From NCBI GenBank assembly GCA_037447655.1, contig JBBHKE010001182.1, positions 408,130-472,129 on the forward strand: 64,000 nucleotides of DNA, written 5' to 3'. Made by a program: the position numbers and the translations under genes. Below are positions 39,615 to 51,429 of this stretch, one piece after another (the first letter of the stretch is position 1; each line of letters begins with the position of its first letter). The DNA is from Zygnema cylindricum. Taxonomy: Eukaryota > Streptophyta > Zygnematophyceae > Zygnematales > Zygnemataceae. Under the pieces are notes generated by a model, which worked only from the letters and a program-made list of their open reading frames with translations, did no database searches and was not told the origin of the DNA.

Positions 39615-40434
39615 CCCCATTTTAATAGACCTCTCCGTCCACATGTGTCCGATTTTCATTTGGCGACCGCCAATCGGAAAGTATAATCATTACCTTTTCA
39701 TTACAACCGTCAGATTAAATATATGACAAGTTTGCACAAAGAAACGAAGTTTTAAGTGGCTAAAATAGTATAAAGGCCACAGTTCAAAAGTAGGCGTTTT
39801 TATGGTAGGGCTTTGGTAGGCGCACAAAACTTGGCACAAAACTCGCGTAGAGTAGGCATACTGTATGTGTGTGCGTTTGTGCACACTTTTGTACGAACGT
39901 ACGAATCTGACGTATGATCATAGTACAGCGAACGCAGGTGGACGAAATTCCAGCGAACTGACACAGCGTAGGATGAGTTGTGTTATGGGCTTTTCATGTG
40001 ATCTTCTTACATCGCTACTTTGATCAACGACCGTTCGATCGTCCAAATCTGACGGTTTAAATAAAAAATACCTCAAAACTCACAGATTTCAATTTTTTTG
40101 TCCGAATGTTTTTCAAAATTTAGACATGACGTTTAATTCTCAATCGATCAATGTGCAACTAAACCCTATTACTGTTTTTTTCAATTTGCCACCAATACAA
40201 TATGGGTCTTAAGGTCATATTGTATGTTCTACATACAATAGGCATATTGTATGAGCCTACTTTCACCTTGTTTTGAACTATGATAAAGACCTTCGACGGC
40301 TCTAGTGATTCACGGTGTACTGTAAGGCCTGGAGTCAAATTTTATTTGCAAAAATTATACGCATGTTTTTCGTGTGCAAAATAGTTGGCTAATACGAAAT
40401 GTTATATTTTACAACATGCCTCAAACCTCAATAG
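39615..40434. other. Intergenic DNA with an inverted copy of a 29.3-kb block
   Basis: 39635-39720 is similar, inverted, to 29325-29405. The right end of the TA MITE (TGATTCACGGTGTA) stands near 40306-40320 without a partner. Three CATATTGTATG-type words cluster at 40195-40255. No gene seen. Confidence 0.45.
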
Positions 40435-41478
40435 TGTCATGCCGCATCTCGTCGGCCACTTTCCTTGTTAATATTTAGGTTTTAAGATGAGCGGCCGTCA
40501 CACTAATTTACATTTGGGTGGTATTATGGTTTCGCGGGTCCATACATACTTACGTTGCAAGTTGACCTTCCGTACATACCTGCGTTGACCGTAATTTCTG
40601 TCGACGACAAGTTTGACCGTACGACTTTCATTTCCCAAAATTTCCGCCAACGATTCATTTTCGAATTCACGTCCGTACTTAAGTTTTCTGTCGTTGATTT
40701 TGGCGTGACGTGACAAACGATTTCATATATTTATCTCGCGAAGTATGATTTCAGAATGTCGGTGGCGCGACGTACAATTTCAATCATCAGTGACGCGACG
40801 TACAATTACGAAACATTGGTGACGCGGGGTGCGATTTCGAAATGTTGGCGACGCACGCTGATTGGTGTATTTTAAGTCATGAACCCATGTACGTTCACGC
40901 ATTCACATGTAGTTAAAAATGGTTTTAATCCGCGGATTGTGAATTTTGTAACGTAGGCATATGGTTCTGGTCGCTTATTGGCCAGGACCCAAACTAGTCG
41001 TAAATTGTATAGTGAAATACTCTCACGTGATTGGTTAGTTAGCAAATGTCAGTAATTAGTTATTTGGCTATTTCGTTAGTACTTAGGCGGTTACGTTAGG
41101 TTTGTACTCTCATAATTTGAGAGTACAGGAATTGGTCGAAGAGGAATTAGATCTTTCTGTCTTTTTCCTTAGTCAAATTGTCAGTTTTTTTCCTGCAAGG
41201 CTTTTTTTGCCTTAGTTTGTTCAGCGCTTAGCTTTTCTCTTTACTCATTATACTTTCTTTGTAAGCCCTACAATTTAATTCACTCGGTTTTGGCTGGAGT
41301 CCGCACGATTTCCTTTCAACAACCTCTTTTAGTGTGGATTTTGCCTACTTTTTCAGGCTGTTTCTGAACCTTTGTGGATGCCTATTGTAATTAGGGTTTG
41401 ATTTGTTATTGTGTAATTTCTGTTGCGTTTGTTGAAGTTTATTTGTGGTTTGTTGTAATCCGGTTATCTCGGACTCTC
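40435..41478 (+). repeat. 5' terminal repeat of the gag-protease element
   Basis: It matches 46111-47280 through landmarks TGTCATG.CGCATCT.GTCG, TTTCCTTGTTAATATTT, ACGCACGCTGATTGGTGTATTTTAAGTC and ACTCTCATAATTTGAGAGTA. Similarity ends at GACTCT near 41475/47278. Its true end may lie further right. Confidence 0.7.
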
Positions 41479-41735
41479 TACACATTTCCCTTGTTTCCAT
41501 TGCTTGATTTTTTATTATCATTTTCTGCGATTCGTTATTAGTGTGTTGGAATCCGGTTATCTCGGATTCTGTGCAGATTTTTAACGTTGCTTTCTTGTAT
41601 TTTCTTGTTGCTATTTTTCATTGTTTGTTAGAATTCGGTTATTTCGGATTATCTACATATTTTCCTTGCTTGTTTTCTTGTTGTAATTTTTTGCAATCGG
41701 AGTGCCCGGATCTAGTTATCTCGGATTCTCCGCAA
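41457..41735 (+). repeat. Four tandem units with CGGTTATCTCGGATTCT
   Basis: Units at about 41457, 41547, 41630 and 41703 share the word (A/C)GGTTATCTCGGA(T/C)TCT followed by a T-rich segment of about 60-80 bp. A single unit (CCAGCTATCTCAGACTCT) is present in the 3' repeat near 47263. Confidence 0.65.
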
Positions 41736-41739
41736 ATTG

Positions 41740-43551
41740 TTATTGTTGTTTTCTTGCATTTTTCTAGTTTTGTTTTCTTTATTCGAAATCCTAGACCTAA
41801 CTCCTGTAAGAAATACGCCCAGACTGTGGAGCCTAGTGGCTACCCATCGGCTTAGTATTCTTGTACTCTCAAATTATCATTCTCCTCTCTCTTGTTTTGT
41901 GTTTGAAAAAATCAAATAAATTGTAATATTTCATTTTCAGTTTTTGTTCTTGGTGTTGTCTTTTCCATTTCCAATCCAATTTACCTTTTTATTTTCAGTT
42001 TTCATTCTCAGTTTGGCGTGAGAAATTTAAAAAGAAAAATATATAAATACATTATTTACCATATAAAATCTATCTTTCCATTTCTAAATTTTCTTGCACG
42101 TACTTTTAATCCGGTTTCTTCCTTTTGATCTGGTTTTATCTTTCCATCGGTTTTAATCTTATCTCTTCTCCACTTGTAGTTTCTTTTTCATTTTTTTCTT
42201 TGAAAGAAAAATGATAAAAAAATTGATATGTATCTAAAATTTGTACCTTGAAAATACTTTTGTTTGTTTTTTCAATTTAGTTCTTTGGTGTTTTCCCTCT
42301 ATCTTATTTCTGTCCCCCACCTTGTTGCCACTCTATTTTAGGTTTTTTTAGGTCTAGATTTGTGGCAGATTTTAGGGTTTGGTCCCAGATTTTAGGGTTA
42401 GTCTGCCGAATTCGGGTTTGGGATGCCGCTAACCTGATTCTAACTTGCTTTGTGACTTATAATATTTTTTCCGATACTTTTAGTCTTCCTTTCCCGGTCC
42501 CGCACCATACGGAGATCTCCGTGGCTTCACATTTTGGATTCGCTTTCAATTTTCGTTCGCAATTTGCATTGTTGAGCTGTGGTGTTTCACACGATTATTT
42601 GGAAATTGTGGGAGCGGATTGTGGAGCAGATTCACAGTTTGGAGCTCTGCAAAGCCCCAGATGCGACGACCACCTGCGGCTCACCTTTGATAATCACCAG
42701 ATTATTAAAGGTGTTTTGTAAGTATTACGATGCCCTAAGGGCGCGAAGCGTGTAAAGATAGGTGGTTGACCGTTTAGAGGGTTCGCGCGTGGATTGGGTC
42801 CCATTAAACCCAATTGTATTGAGCATCTGCATTGTCCACGCTTTCCATGAATTGTCCACGCTTTCCATGCTTGCCATCTGGCCGTGAGTGGCCTTGTGTT
42901 TTTTTTGTTGTATATTTGGCGTGGAATTTTTCTGGTTAGATCTGGCCGTTGGTGGCCTTGGATAGAACTATTTTCTGCCTGTGGAACTTTAGATCTGCAC
43001 CTTCGAGTGCTTGTTTAACCATTTTCTGCTTTTATAGATCTGGCCCTTTGGCCTTGCCCACTCGTTTGCAGGGTAGAGGTTTCGGTAAAAGCGACATCTT
43101 GATTAGATTTGGCCATCGCGGCCTTGCTAGAGACTATTTGAGATTGTTGCCTATGTGTTTGGTGTGGTTCTCACTTGTTGCATTTCAGATAGATTGTGTT
43201 CATCATCTCGTCGTTTTGTTTCCCTCTTCGTTTTATGCCCACGGATTAGAACAATTTTAATTTCCGTTCCGGGTCTACTCGTAGTGGTGTAGCTTTTCGC
43301 CCATCACCTGTAGACCAAATCGATCTAGCAAGTATATCTAATTTTCCTATAACTTTGTTTCCGGTATCAAGAACATCCTATGTCCGCTCCGGACTCACAT
43401 CAGTCTTTTCTTTGTCCTCCGTCTCCTCTACGCTGTCTGTAGAGGAAACCAGTGACGAGAGTCTCGAGGGATCCGACTCAGGTTCCCTCTCCTTTTGGTC
43501 TTCTCCTGGTCTATTTTTTTTGTCCCACCTCCGTATACGCTGGTCGGTGAC
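41740..43551. other. T-rich leader region of the gag-protease element
   Basis: It is T-rich DNA with no recognisable gene. The words GATCTGGCC(G/C)TTGGTGGCCTTG and CTGGCCNTTTGGCCTTGCC recur at about 42937, 43040 and 43110. The boundary between LTR and interior should be here but I cannot place it. Confidence 0.4.
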
Positions 43552-44700
43552 ATGGCTTCCTCATCGGAGGGCCCCATGAGCAAAATGCAATTATGCTTTT
43601 CAAGGATGAAGGATACAATGTCCTTATCTCATTTATGTATGCTGTATGATACCGAAATGCGCGATTTGGCTTTTCGCTATCAGGATCGATTTGATCTTCG
43701 TGTAGCATTCTCTCTCTTTGGTCGGTACCTCAGAGGTTCAACTCTCACCTTATATTTCCGCAAGTATAATAGTATACTCGCGATGACAGAATTTTCCCCT
43801 CCTTTCGCTGGCACACCAGAGGTCATAGGACAAGTGGATATCTCATTTCAGGCCGCTTTTCATGAGGTCCTAGATGCCCAAGGTAATGTCCTAGTTCCCG
43901 CTGTCCCGAAAATTCCTCGGCAATATCCTGTCGATGCGCGTGCTGCTATCCCAGCACGATTAGGGATGACAATTTCGTTGCGAGATCCCCTTTATGTCAT
44001 GTTCGACCCCCTAGAAGTGGAGTATCGAATGCAAAATCCGGATCAAGTGAAAGAACTAATGAGCTTCGAACCTAAACCGGGTGAACCGCCCACGCTTTAC
44101 GTGCCCGTATGGAGACGCTACGGGAAGGCTTACCTGACTAACTGTCCGATGCGGAAGCTGTCCGAAAATTTGTTGGACAGTTTCCTGATCACTCAAAACG
44201 ATTTATCCAAAGTCATCTTACGCAGACATACAACTTGAAATTTACCTTTGACCAGGCCGCCCAAATATGCGGTTGAATATGAGATGCAGTCGTGTTGGTG
44301 GGAAGCTCATGATCGATCGAAAGTTGCTTCCCCACTTCCCCCACCAAGCAACCCATGGCCCAACAATAGGCCTCCGAAGGTGCCTACCATGGGAGCTCCA
44401 CCGTTTAACCCTGGAAAAAGATTATGTTTTCGTTGCGGGGAAACAGGGCATGAGGCTCGCATGTGTCCAGATAAGACGGCCATATGCAGTCACTGTTAGC
44501 AGATGGGACATTATGTCCATCGATGCCATATTAAAAACCCAGAGTTCTCATATCACAATCAAATCAAGAATGTGGGTATTCCCGCCCGTTCCGCCAAGCC
44601 GGTCACTCCGCCTAAAGAGACCGAGAAAGAATCTACCCCCCCTAGAATTTCCCGTAGAGAGAGAGAAAAGATATAGATGCAAGCTACTATGGCATCTATG
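43552..44700 (+). pseudogene. Gag of the gag-protease element
   Basis: From MASSSEG at 43552 one frame runs to about 44700 with two stops: TGA at 44236 and TAG at 44497. The N-terminal 230 residues contain FDLRVAFSLFGRYLRG and FEPKPGEPPTLYVPVWRRYGKAYLTNCP. Then two CCHC knuckles follow: CFRCGETGHEARMC (about 44426-44467) and CSHC.QMGHYVHRC, the second split by the TAG. Gag would form particles and bind RNA. It is not related to the copia gags of this window. Confidence 0.75.
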
Positions 44701-44716
44701 ATGAAAGAACAGTTTC

Positions 44717-45124
44717 ATGGCGGAGATGAAGCCACAATTTACCGGAATGGCCCGTACGGTCGTTCATATGCCAACGTTGGCCGGTGGAACCCTTCGCGAT
44801 TCCATCGTCCAACCACGAGAAGTCCCGTTTGACAAATGCTCGCCGGATCATAATCGAGTCGGAAAAATAACAAACTCTCGTATTCCACTATCTTTTGAGA
44901 AAGAACTTCTCTCTCCTCTTCCACAAACGGCTTCACCTATCGCAGCTGAAGCACTTACAATCTTGGATAGTACTATCCAAGATGCTCATCGCGTCAAAGA
45001 ACGGTTGAGCATCCTTTCGGCCATGATTGAGGACGTGCCCAAGGCCTCTCCTATTTCGGGTGAGGTCCTTGCAGCCGCCGCTTTACGCGCGTTGCAACTG
45101 AATCGCAATCTGACGGCAATCTAG
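44717..45124 (+). pseudogene. Gag-protease linker segment
   Basis: A 135-residue frame follows gag in another frame. It has no motif I recognise (Ala-rich helical end: AAEALTILDSTIQDAHRVKERL). Its position between zinc knuckles and protease suggests a linker of the polyprotein. Confidence 0.45.
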
Positions 45125-45198
45125 CAATTTCAGCGAACAAACGTAGCACGTTAGATCCTCATATCAGCTTTCTTCATAACAGCCGACACTCATTCACA

Positions 45199-45555
45199 GT
45201 GAATGGTGTAGCACCTTCCCTCCCTCTCATTGACACCGAAGCCAAACGCGTGATCCTCGGATCCGGATTTGCGTTGAAGCTTAGCCTCACGGTAGACAAG
45301 CTGCAACCCACAACCACACGGTTACTAACTTCAGCTGGTACCACAGAGCAGGTCCTTGGAATCACCAAGGACCCCCTCGTGTTTCGGTTTCAAACAGAAA
45401 CCAAAACTGAATTTTCTGAAATTTCTTCACATGCGCACGTTACTAAGCGTAGCGATTACGAATGTTTGGTTGGCCATGAACGTTATATTTCGGGTTGGCG
45501 GCGGTATAGATATGCACGACTAGATATTCTCTTACAAACCCAATTACTTTCCTGA
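45199..45555 (+). pseudogene. Retropepsin-like protease with altered active site
   Basis: VNGVAPSLPLIDTEAKRVILGSGFALKL places DTE where retropepsins have DTG. LLTSAGTTEQVLGITKDPLVFRF and AHVTKRSDYECLVG follow, matching the flap and the LLG strand of LTR-element proteases. The DTG glycine is replaced and the end (RYRYARL) looks frameshifted, so activity is doubtful. Confidence 0.65.
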
Positions 45556-45595
45556 GCCGAAGATTTGCCTTCCACTTATTTCGACACGGAAGCCT

Positions 45596-45892
45596 TTGCC
45601 TATCATGGCTCATTCAGCAACAGCACTTCCGGCTTGTGCTGGTATAACCATATTTGATACTAACATCTCTCTATGCATTCTCAAGATTGTCAAGATGGCT
45701 TCTAATGGGATGTTGAGTCCACAAGGTGCAGATTACATGGCTATTAAGGAGCATGCTAAGATGGTTGCTTCACATTATTTGCAAGATTTTTCGCAAGACG
45801 TGGAATCCAAGCGGATACTCATTACAAAGGAAACTTGTGATTCACATCTTTGCAGGCTTCCGGCTGTGTTGGCCAACTCCTCCGCAGGCTAA
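45596..45892 (+). pseudogene. C-terminal piece of the gag-protease polyprotein
   Basis: A 98-residue frame (MLSPQGADYMAIKEHAKMVASHYL...) ends at a stop right before the polypurine tract. It has no recognised domain; RT and integrase would be expected before this point in an autonomous element. Confidence 0.4.
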
Positions 45893-46110
45893 GGAGCCGG
45901 GGGGGGGAATTAATGATCTCTCTTTCGGCTTCCCACTCACCTTCCTTTTATCCCTTCTACTTGTTATTTCTTTTTCATATTGTCATGTACATTTTTGCTT
46001 TGTAATGTAATTCCTTTGCTTGAGGATTTTCATTGCTCGTTTGTTTCACCTTTCGGTACAGCTGGTTGGGTTACATGTTTTTTGGTTCAATTTGACAAAT
46101 GCACGACGAC

Positions 46111-47280
46111 TGTCATGTCGCATCTTGTCGACCACTTTCCTTGTTAATATTTTGGTTTTAGGATGAACGGCTGCCACACTAATTTGTATTTGGATGTTAT
46201 TATGGTTTCGCACGTCCGCACATTCCAAGTTTGACCGTTGGTACATACCTACGTTGATCGTAATTTCCGCCGGCGACGAGTAGGACCGTACAACTTTCAT
46301 TTCCCGGAATTCTCACTGATGAGTCATTTTTGACTTCACTCCGTACTTAAGTTTTCTGTCGCAAATTTTGGCGTGAACCGACAGACAAATTTCGATCAAA
46401 GCGACGCCGAGAATCTCGCGGGTATTAGGGAGATATATTTTCGCGCGAACGGCGGCGTCTGTACTTTTGATTTCCATCGCAGGTTTTGGCCTGGCGCGAT
46501 GTAAAATTTTGAGACACTTATTCCGCGATGTATGACTTTGGGATGTCGGTGATGTGACGTACGTTTTCAAATGTTGGTGACGCGGTGTACGATTGCGAAA
46601 CATTGGCGATGCAACATGCAATTTCTAAATGTTGGCGACGCACGCTGATTGGTGTATTTTAAGTCGTGAACCCATATAGGTTCACGCATTCACATGTAGT
46701 TAGGAAGGGTTTTAATCTGCGGATTGTGAATTTTTTAACGTAGGCATATGGTTCTGGTCGCTTATTGGCCAGGACCCAAAATAGTCACAAATTGTACAGT
46801 GAAATACTCTCACATGATGGGTTAGTTAACAAATGTCAGAAATTAGTACTTTGGCTGTTTCGTTGTTACTTAGGCTATTGCTTTAGGTTTTGGACTCTCA
46901 TAATTTGAGAGTACAGGAATTGGTCGAAGAGGACTTAGATCTTTTTGTCTTTTCCCCTTGTCTTTTTCCTTAGTCTAATTGTCAGTTTTTTCCCTGCAAG
47001 GCTTTTTCTGCCTTAGTTTGTTCAGCACTTAGCTTTTCTATTTACTCATTATACTTTCATTGTAAGCCCTACAAGTTAATTCACTCGTTTTCGGCTGGAG
47101 TTCCCACGGTTTCCCTTCAACAACATCTTTTTGTGTGGAATGTGCATACTTTCTCAGGTTGTTTCTGAACCTTTGTGGATGCCTTTTGTGAATTAGGGTT
47201 TGATTTGTTATTGCGTAATTTCTGCTCCCTTTTTTGAAGTTTATTTGTGGTTTGATAGAATCCAGCTATCTCAGACTCTT
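46111..47280 (+). repeat. 3' terminal repeat of the gag-protease element
   Basis: It is the partner of 40435-41478. About 200 bp between the polypurine tract and 46111 have no match in the 5' copy. At 47281 it gives way abruptly to a 101-bp tandem array. Confidence 0.7.
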
Positions 47281-47861
47281 GGGCTAACAATAATATATTG
47301 TAATGAACAACGTTTATTATTACCTTCACAAAAACAATAGAATTAAACCCTCAATTATGTTTGCAACACAAATTTGTGTTTGAGTTAACAACAGAAATAC
47401 TAACGAATAAAGTTTATTATTAACACACACAATGAGAGTTAGAAAAAACCCTAAACCATATTTCTATCACAAATTTGAGTTTGCGCTAACAAAGATATTT
47501 GCAACAAACAACTTTAATTGTTAGCTCTCACAAAAAGAGGTAATATTAACTCCAAAACATGTTTGTAACGCCACTTTGTGTTTGCGCTAACAACAATATT
47601 AGTAACAAACACTTTATATTATTAACGCTCACAAAAATTGTTCAAATAAACTCGCAACCATGTTAATAACTCAAATTTGTGTTTGCACTATCAATATTAT
47701 CTTGTAACGAACAACGTTTATTATTACCCTCCCAAAAATAGTAAAACAAAACCCTCAACTATGTTTGCAATATGAATTTGTGTTTGCGTTAGCAACAAAA
47801 ATATTAACTTATAAATTTTATTGTTAACGCACACAAAGAGAGTCAGAAAACCCCCTAAATT
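47281..47861 (+). repeat. 101-bp tandem repeat array
   Basis: GCGCTAACAA-type unit starts fall at 47281, 47382, 47483, 47584, 47685 and 47786, a constant 101-bp period, about 5.75 copies. Each unit contains AAATTTGTGTTTGCGCTAAC, ATTATTAACGCTCACAAAAA and AACCCTCAACCATGTTTG. It is cut on the right by the D2 LTR. Confidence 0.9.
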
Positions 47862-48952
47862 TGTTGTTCTACAACCAAAATTGCAAGAGGAGAACCAGCG
47901 GTCGTATTGGAAGTAGACATGGAAAATAACAGAAACTATCAAGCACCTATTCAACATCCAACTTTCAGCTTACACAAAATATGACTCAAAATGCGAATAT
48001 GCCTCAAATTTCCTACAATGATACAAAAAGAGTAAACTGACAATTCCCAAAATTGCATCCCAAATGACCTTACAAACCATAATATATGACTCCTGGAAGT
48101 TTCCCAGAGTCCACTCTTGAAATGTCATAATCCCAACACTAGATGATACAAAATTGTCTAAGTCCTAAACTATATACTCAGAGTGAGTTTCTACAGGTCA
48201 CACTAATACGGGTGACTATACCATAATACTATCCTGACTTACGACAAAGTATCCAACCTGTACTTTTTTGTACCGTGAGTACCCCTAAAATCCTAGTTAT
48301 TATTTTCCAAAATCCTAATTAATAAAACATTATTTTTTATTACACTAAACTACAAAACAATGTTATTCAAATATTTTCAGATGGCAAACAGTACAATAAA
48401 GGTTCTAGGTGCTTAGTCATGGTGGTCGCTAAAGTCAAGCTGACTGTCGTAGTGTAGTACGAAGCACCTAAGTGCTTCGTTACTTGTGGTCCCACGTGAA
48501 TCATGCTTCGTCACTTGTGGTCCCACTTGCATCACACTTATGGTCATAGGTGAATCGCGTCCGTCAACACGACTTGAAATCAATGATCATAAAACATACC
48601 GTACCAAACAATTCTGAAATATCCGAAGGTTTTTAATCAATAATCATAGAAATGTCCCGTAGCATACAATTCCAAAATATCCGTATGATTCAAAAAATAC
48701 CGTACCAAAAAATTTCTGAAGTATCCGCACCACATTCGTTCCGTTTGATCCGGCGATTCCAATTGTCTACTGCGTGACGCGTGTCAGTCGCCTCTCCGTA
48801 AAACCTGCAAAGGTACAATTCACTCTACTGTTCTTTTGCTACTGTAATACTAATAAAGGTAAGTATTACATAAACTACTTAGAAATACTCTAAGTCATTT
48901 TGGTCTCCTCCCACAACCTTAACTGCTGAATATAATGATTTTATTTTCAACA
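47862..48952 (-). repeat. 3' LTR of D2
   Basis: It starts TGTTGAAAATAAAATC on the minus strand and ends GTAGAACAACA. About 1091 bp. The gag start codons lie in its last 60 bp (GTAGACATGG... near 47912). It shows where element E entered the other LTR (AAGGTAAGTATT near 48858). Confidence 0.8.
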
Positions 48953-49085
48953 CTCCTATAAATATTTAGACTTAGTTACTCACTTAGTCCAATAGCCTCT
49001 CTGCAAAATTGCAACTTAGGAGTAGGAAGGGCTTTAGTTAACATGTCAGCCACCATCTCCTCATCCGGTAAATAACACAATTTAA

Positions 49086-51420
49086 TCAGTTTTGCAAGCA
49101 CTTTTTCCCTGACAAAGTTAAGTCTAACATCCATGTGTTTGCTTTTAAGATGATGATTAGGTTAGAGGCAATGGAAATGGCTGCTTGGTTGTCACACCAG
49201 ATAGACTGAGGACCTCTTTGCATATACCAATGTTCTTGCAAAATAGACTTAACCCATAAGAGCTCATTGAGGGCAGAAATTGTTGCCATGTATTTTGACT
49301 CCATTGTGGATGTGTTCTTTTTGGAAAGCTTTCAATCTCAACAATTTAGTAGGACGGTGGAAATATAGATCTATAGGGACACGCGTCGTCGTCTGAAACA
49401 GAGTGCAGGGTTTGGATTGGTACCGACACCAGGATGTACGTGTCACAGATAGAGTGGAACAACGCACCTGCGTCGCAGACAGGACAAGCGCTGCTGCGGT
49501 AATCTTTGATACGATCTGTAAGGACAACACAAATGCGATGCAACGAGACAAAACGCAGCTGCGGCTAGTTTGGTATAGGACAAACGCAGCTACGATGAAG
49601 CTACATATATTTGAATATGATTGAGAATTGAACTGTACAGCTACGGTTGATATGACTCAAGCCAACAGACGAGATTCATAAGGGGATAAACAAGTGACTT
49701 GCTGACAAGTGCTCTGCAACAGCCGGATAGATGTATCCAAACAAGTGTCACTAAGCCGGTAACAAATATTTGAACAAATCACCTGTATAGGATTCTCAAT
49801 AATATTCATTGTTCAATGATAAATTAGTTATAGCGTGATTAGGAGCACTTGACCTTAGTGGAAGTTTAGTTCTTTGGACGTATCTCTTAGGGACACTTGT
49901 ATTGGCGGTATAGCACTATGAAGTAGGACAACTGAGTGTAGAGTATAAAACTTAGGACGAACAACATTTTAAGTAGCCAGACTTCCAGACTGTGTAAACT
50001 GCAAACTGTTTTTGGGAAACTTCTGAGTTGCATATCTTCGTGTATGTTGGATTAATTGTGCTAAAACTTTGGGAGTTGTCTTTGGGATACACTATACTGT
50101 GGTATAGTTTGAAGCAGTTTTACATTTTTTTCAACCTTATTGAGCGGTAGAAAGCAACTGTTGGGTAGGTTTCTTGGTAAGTTTCTGTGGGTGAATTATG
50201 TTTACTTCTACTACTACTGCTGCTGCTGCTCCACCTGCTCCAGTGGTCGTAGAACAACATGATTGAGCTGTAATCTTTTGTAGTTTGCTACTCCAGCAGC
50301 AAGTTCGGTCTCCAATCTTAAGAACAAAACCGGTTGTAGATTTTTGGCTTGGCATGTCCCCATAGCTAGTGTCGCTCCACGTTTGTATTTTCACTTCTCC
50401 TCCCCCGAGTACAAGCTTAAGATTTCGAGTACCTACATGATATCTCAACACCTTTTTTTGCTGCTTCCCAGTCTATCTTTTTAGGATTCTGTAGACTTCT
50501 ACTCAAGACCCCCACAGCTCTTGCGATATCAGGTCTCATACAGTTCATAAAGTATATAAGACTTTTAACTACCAGTCTATATGGCTTTGAAACCATAAAC
50601 TCCCATCCCTTGACTCTCGACTCTCACATACCATAATACCTGAATCTAAATCCCTTCTCTCCAATTTCTGTGTGAATTCTATGAGAGTTGTAGATCCCTT
50701 TACATCTTCCATTTCAAATCTTTCCAGCATGTTACCTATTGCTTCAACATAATCATCCATTTGTCTTTGTATCTTTCTACGTGTATTTTTAAGATGTACT
50801 TGGCCTCACCGAGGTCTTTCATCTCGAACCTATACCTTAAAGCCGCTTTAATGCCGTTTATTTCATCCATCGACTAACTTATTAATAATAAATCATCAAC
50901 ATATACAACAATGTATAGTATCCCATCCTCCCCTTGTAAGACACATACAGAATGATCTAAGCCAATTCTCTTAAAACCTAGCCCAGTCATAAACTCATCT
51001 AACTTCAAATTCCATTGACGCGGGGCTTGTTTTAGCCTATACAAAGATTTCATCAATTTACACACTAATTCTTCCATCCCTATTTAACATACATTTTAGG
51101 TTGCTTCATTTAAATGGTTTCTTCTAATTCTCCATGCAACAAGGCCGTTTTAACATCCATTTGATGCATTTCCATATTCTCTATAGCCGGTAGACTTAGC
51201 AAAATTCTGACAGTGGGAAATCTGACAACTAGAGAGAAGGTTTCTTCAAAGTCGATACCTACTTTTTGATTGTACCCTTTAGCCACTAATCTGGCCTTAT
51301 ACCTTTCAATGGTGTTGTTCGAGTTGAGCTTCATCTTGAATACACATTTGCTGCCGATGGCTTCTTTGCCCGGAGGAAGATCCACCAGCTCCCATGTCTA
51401 CCCCCATTAATAATAGACTT
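49086..51420 (-). pseudogene. D2 RT and RNase H fragments
   Basis: RT pieces: RYKARLVAKGYNQKVGIDFEETFS and MDVKTALLHGELEE (51385-51110), YRLKQAPRQW and YVDDLLLIS (51077-50874). RNase H: WSDTSYGDMPSQKSTTGFVL (50451-50330), MESKYMATISALNELLWVKS and CDNQAAISIASN (49304-49150), interrupted at 49313-50259 by a solo LTR. Confidence 0.85.
49313..50259 (+). repeat. Solo D-type LTR within D2 RNase H
   Basis: It runs from TGTTCTTTTTGG to GTAGAACAACA (947 bp), flanked by GGATG (49308-49312) and TGATT, an imperfect duplication of GGATT. Its last codons on the plus strand start at ATG 50199 (FTSTTTAAAAPPAP), the N-terminus of a D-type Gag. This confirms that the LTR itself encodes the Gag start. A CGCAGCTGCGG word is near 49554. 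Confidence 0.8.
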
Positions 51421-51429
51421 CATTTCATC

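Larger units (their letters stand above)
40435..47280 (+). mobile_element. Gag-protease LTR retrotransposon without RT or integrase
   Basis: Two direct repeats (from 40435 and from 46111) flank gag with two zinc knuckles, a protease-like domain, and a polypurine tract at about 45890-45910 (GGGGGGGGG). No reverse transcriptase, RNase H or integrase is visible in the 3.2-kb interior. This is the pattern of plant TR-GAG/large non-autonomous elements. The gag is not copia-like. The 5' repeat appears to lack its first ~200 bp and the 3' repeat is cut by a tandem array, so LTR ends and target duplication cannot be given. Confidence 0.65.

Noticed and set aside
40435-47280. An integrated pararetrovirus
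   Set aside because: There are terminal direct repeats, a polypurine tract and gag with zinc knuckles, but no movement protein, RT or coat-type arrangement.
47281-47861. A CRISPR-like array
   Set aside because: Units are directly adjacent 101-bp repeats without distinct spacers, in a plant nuclear context.
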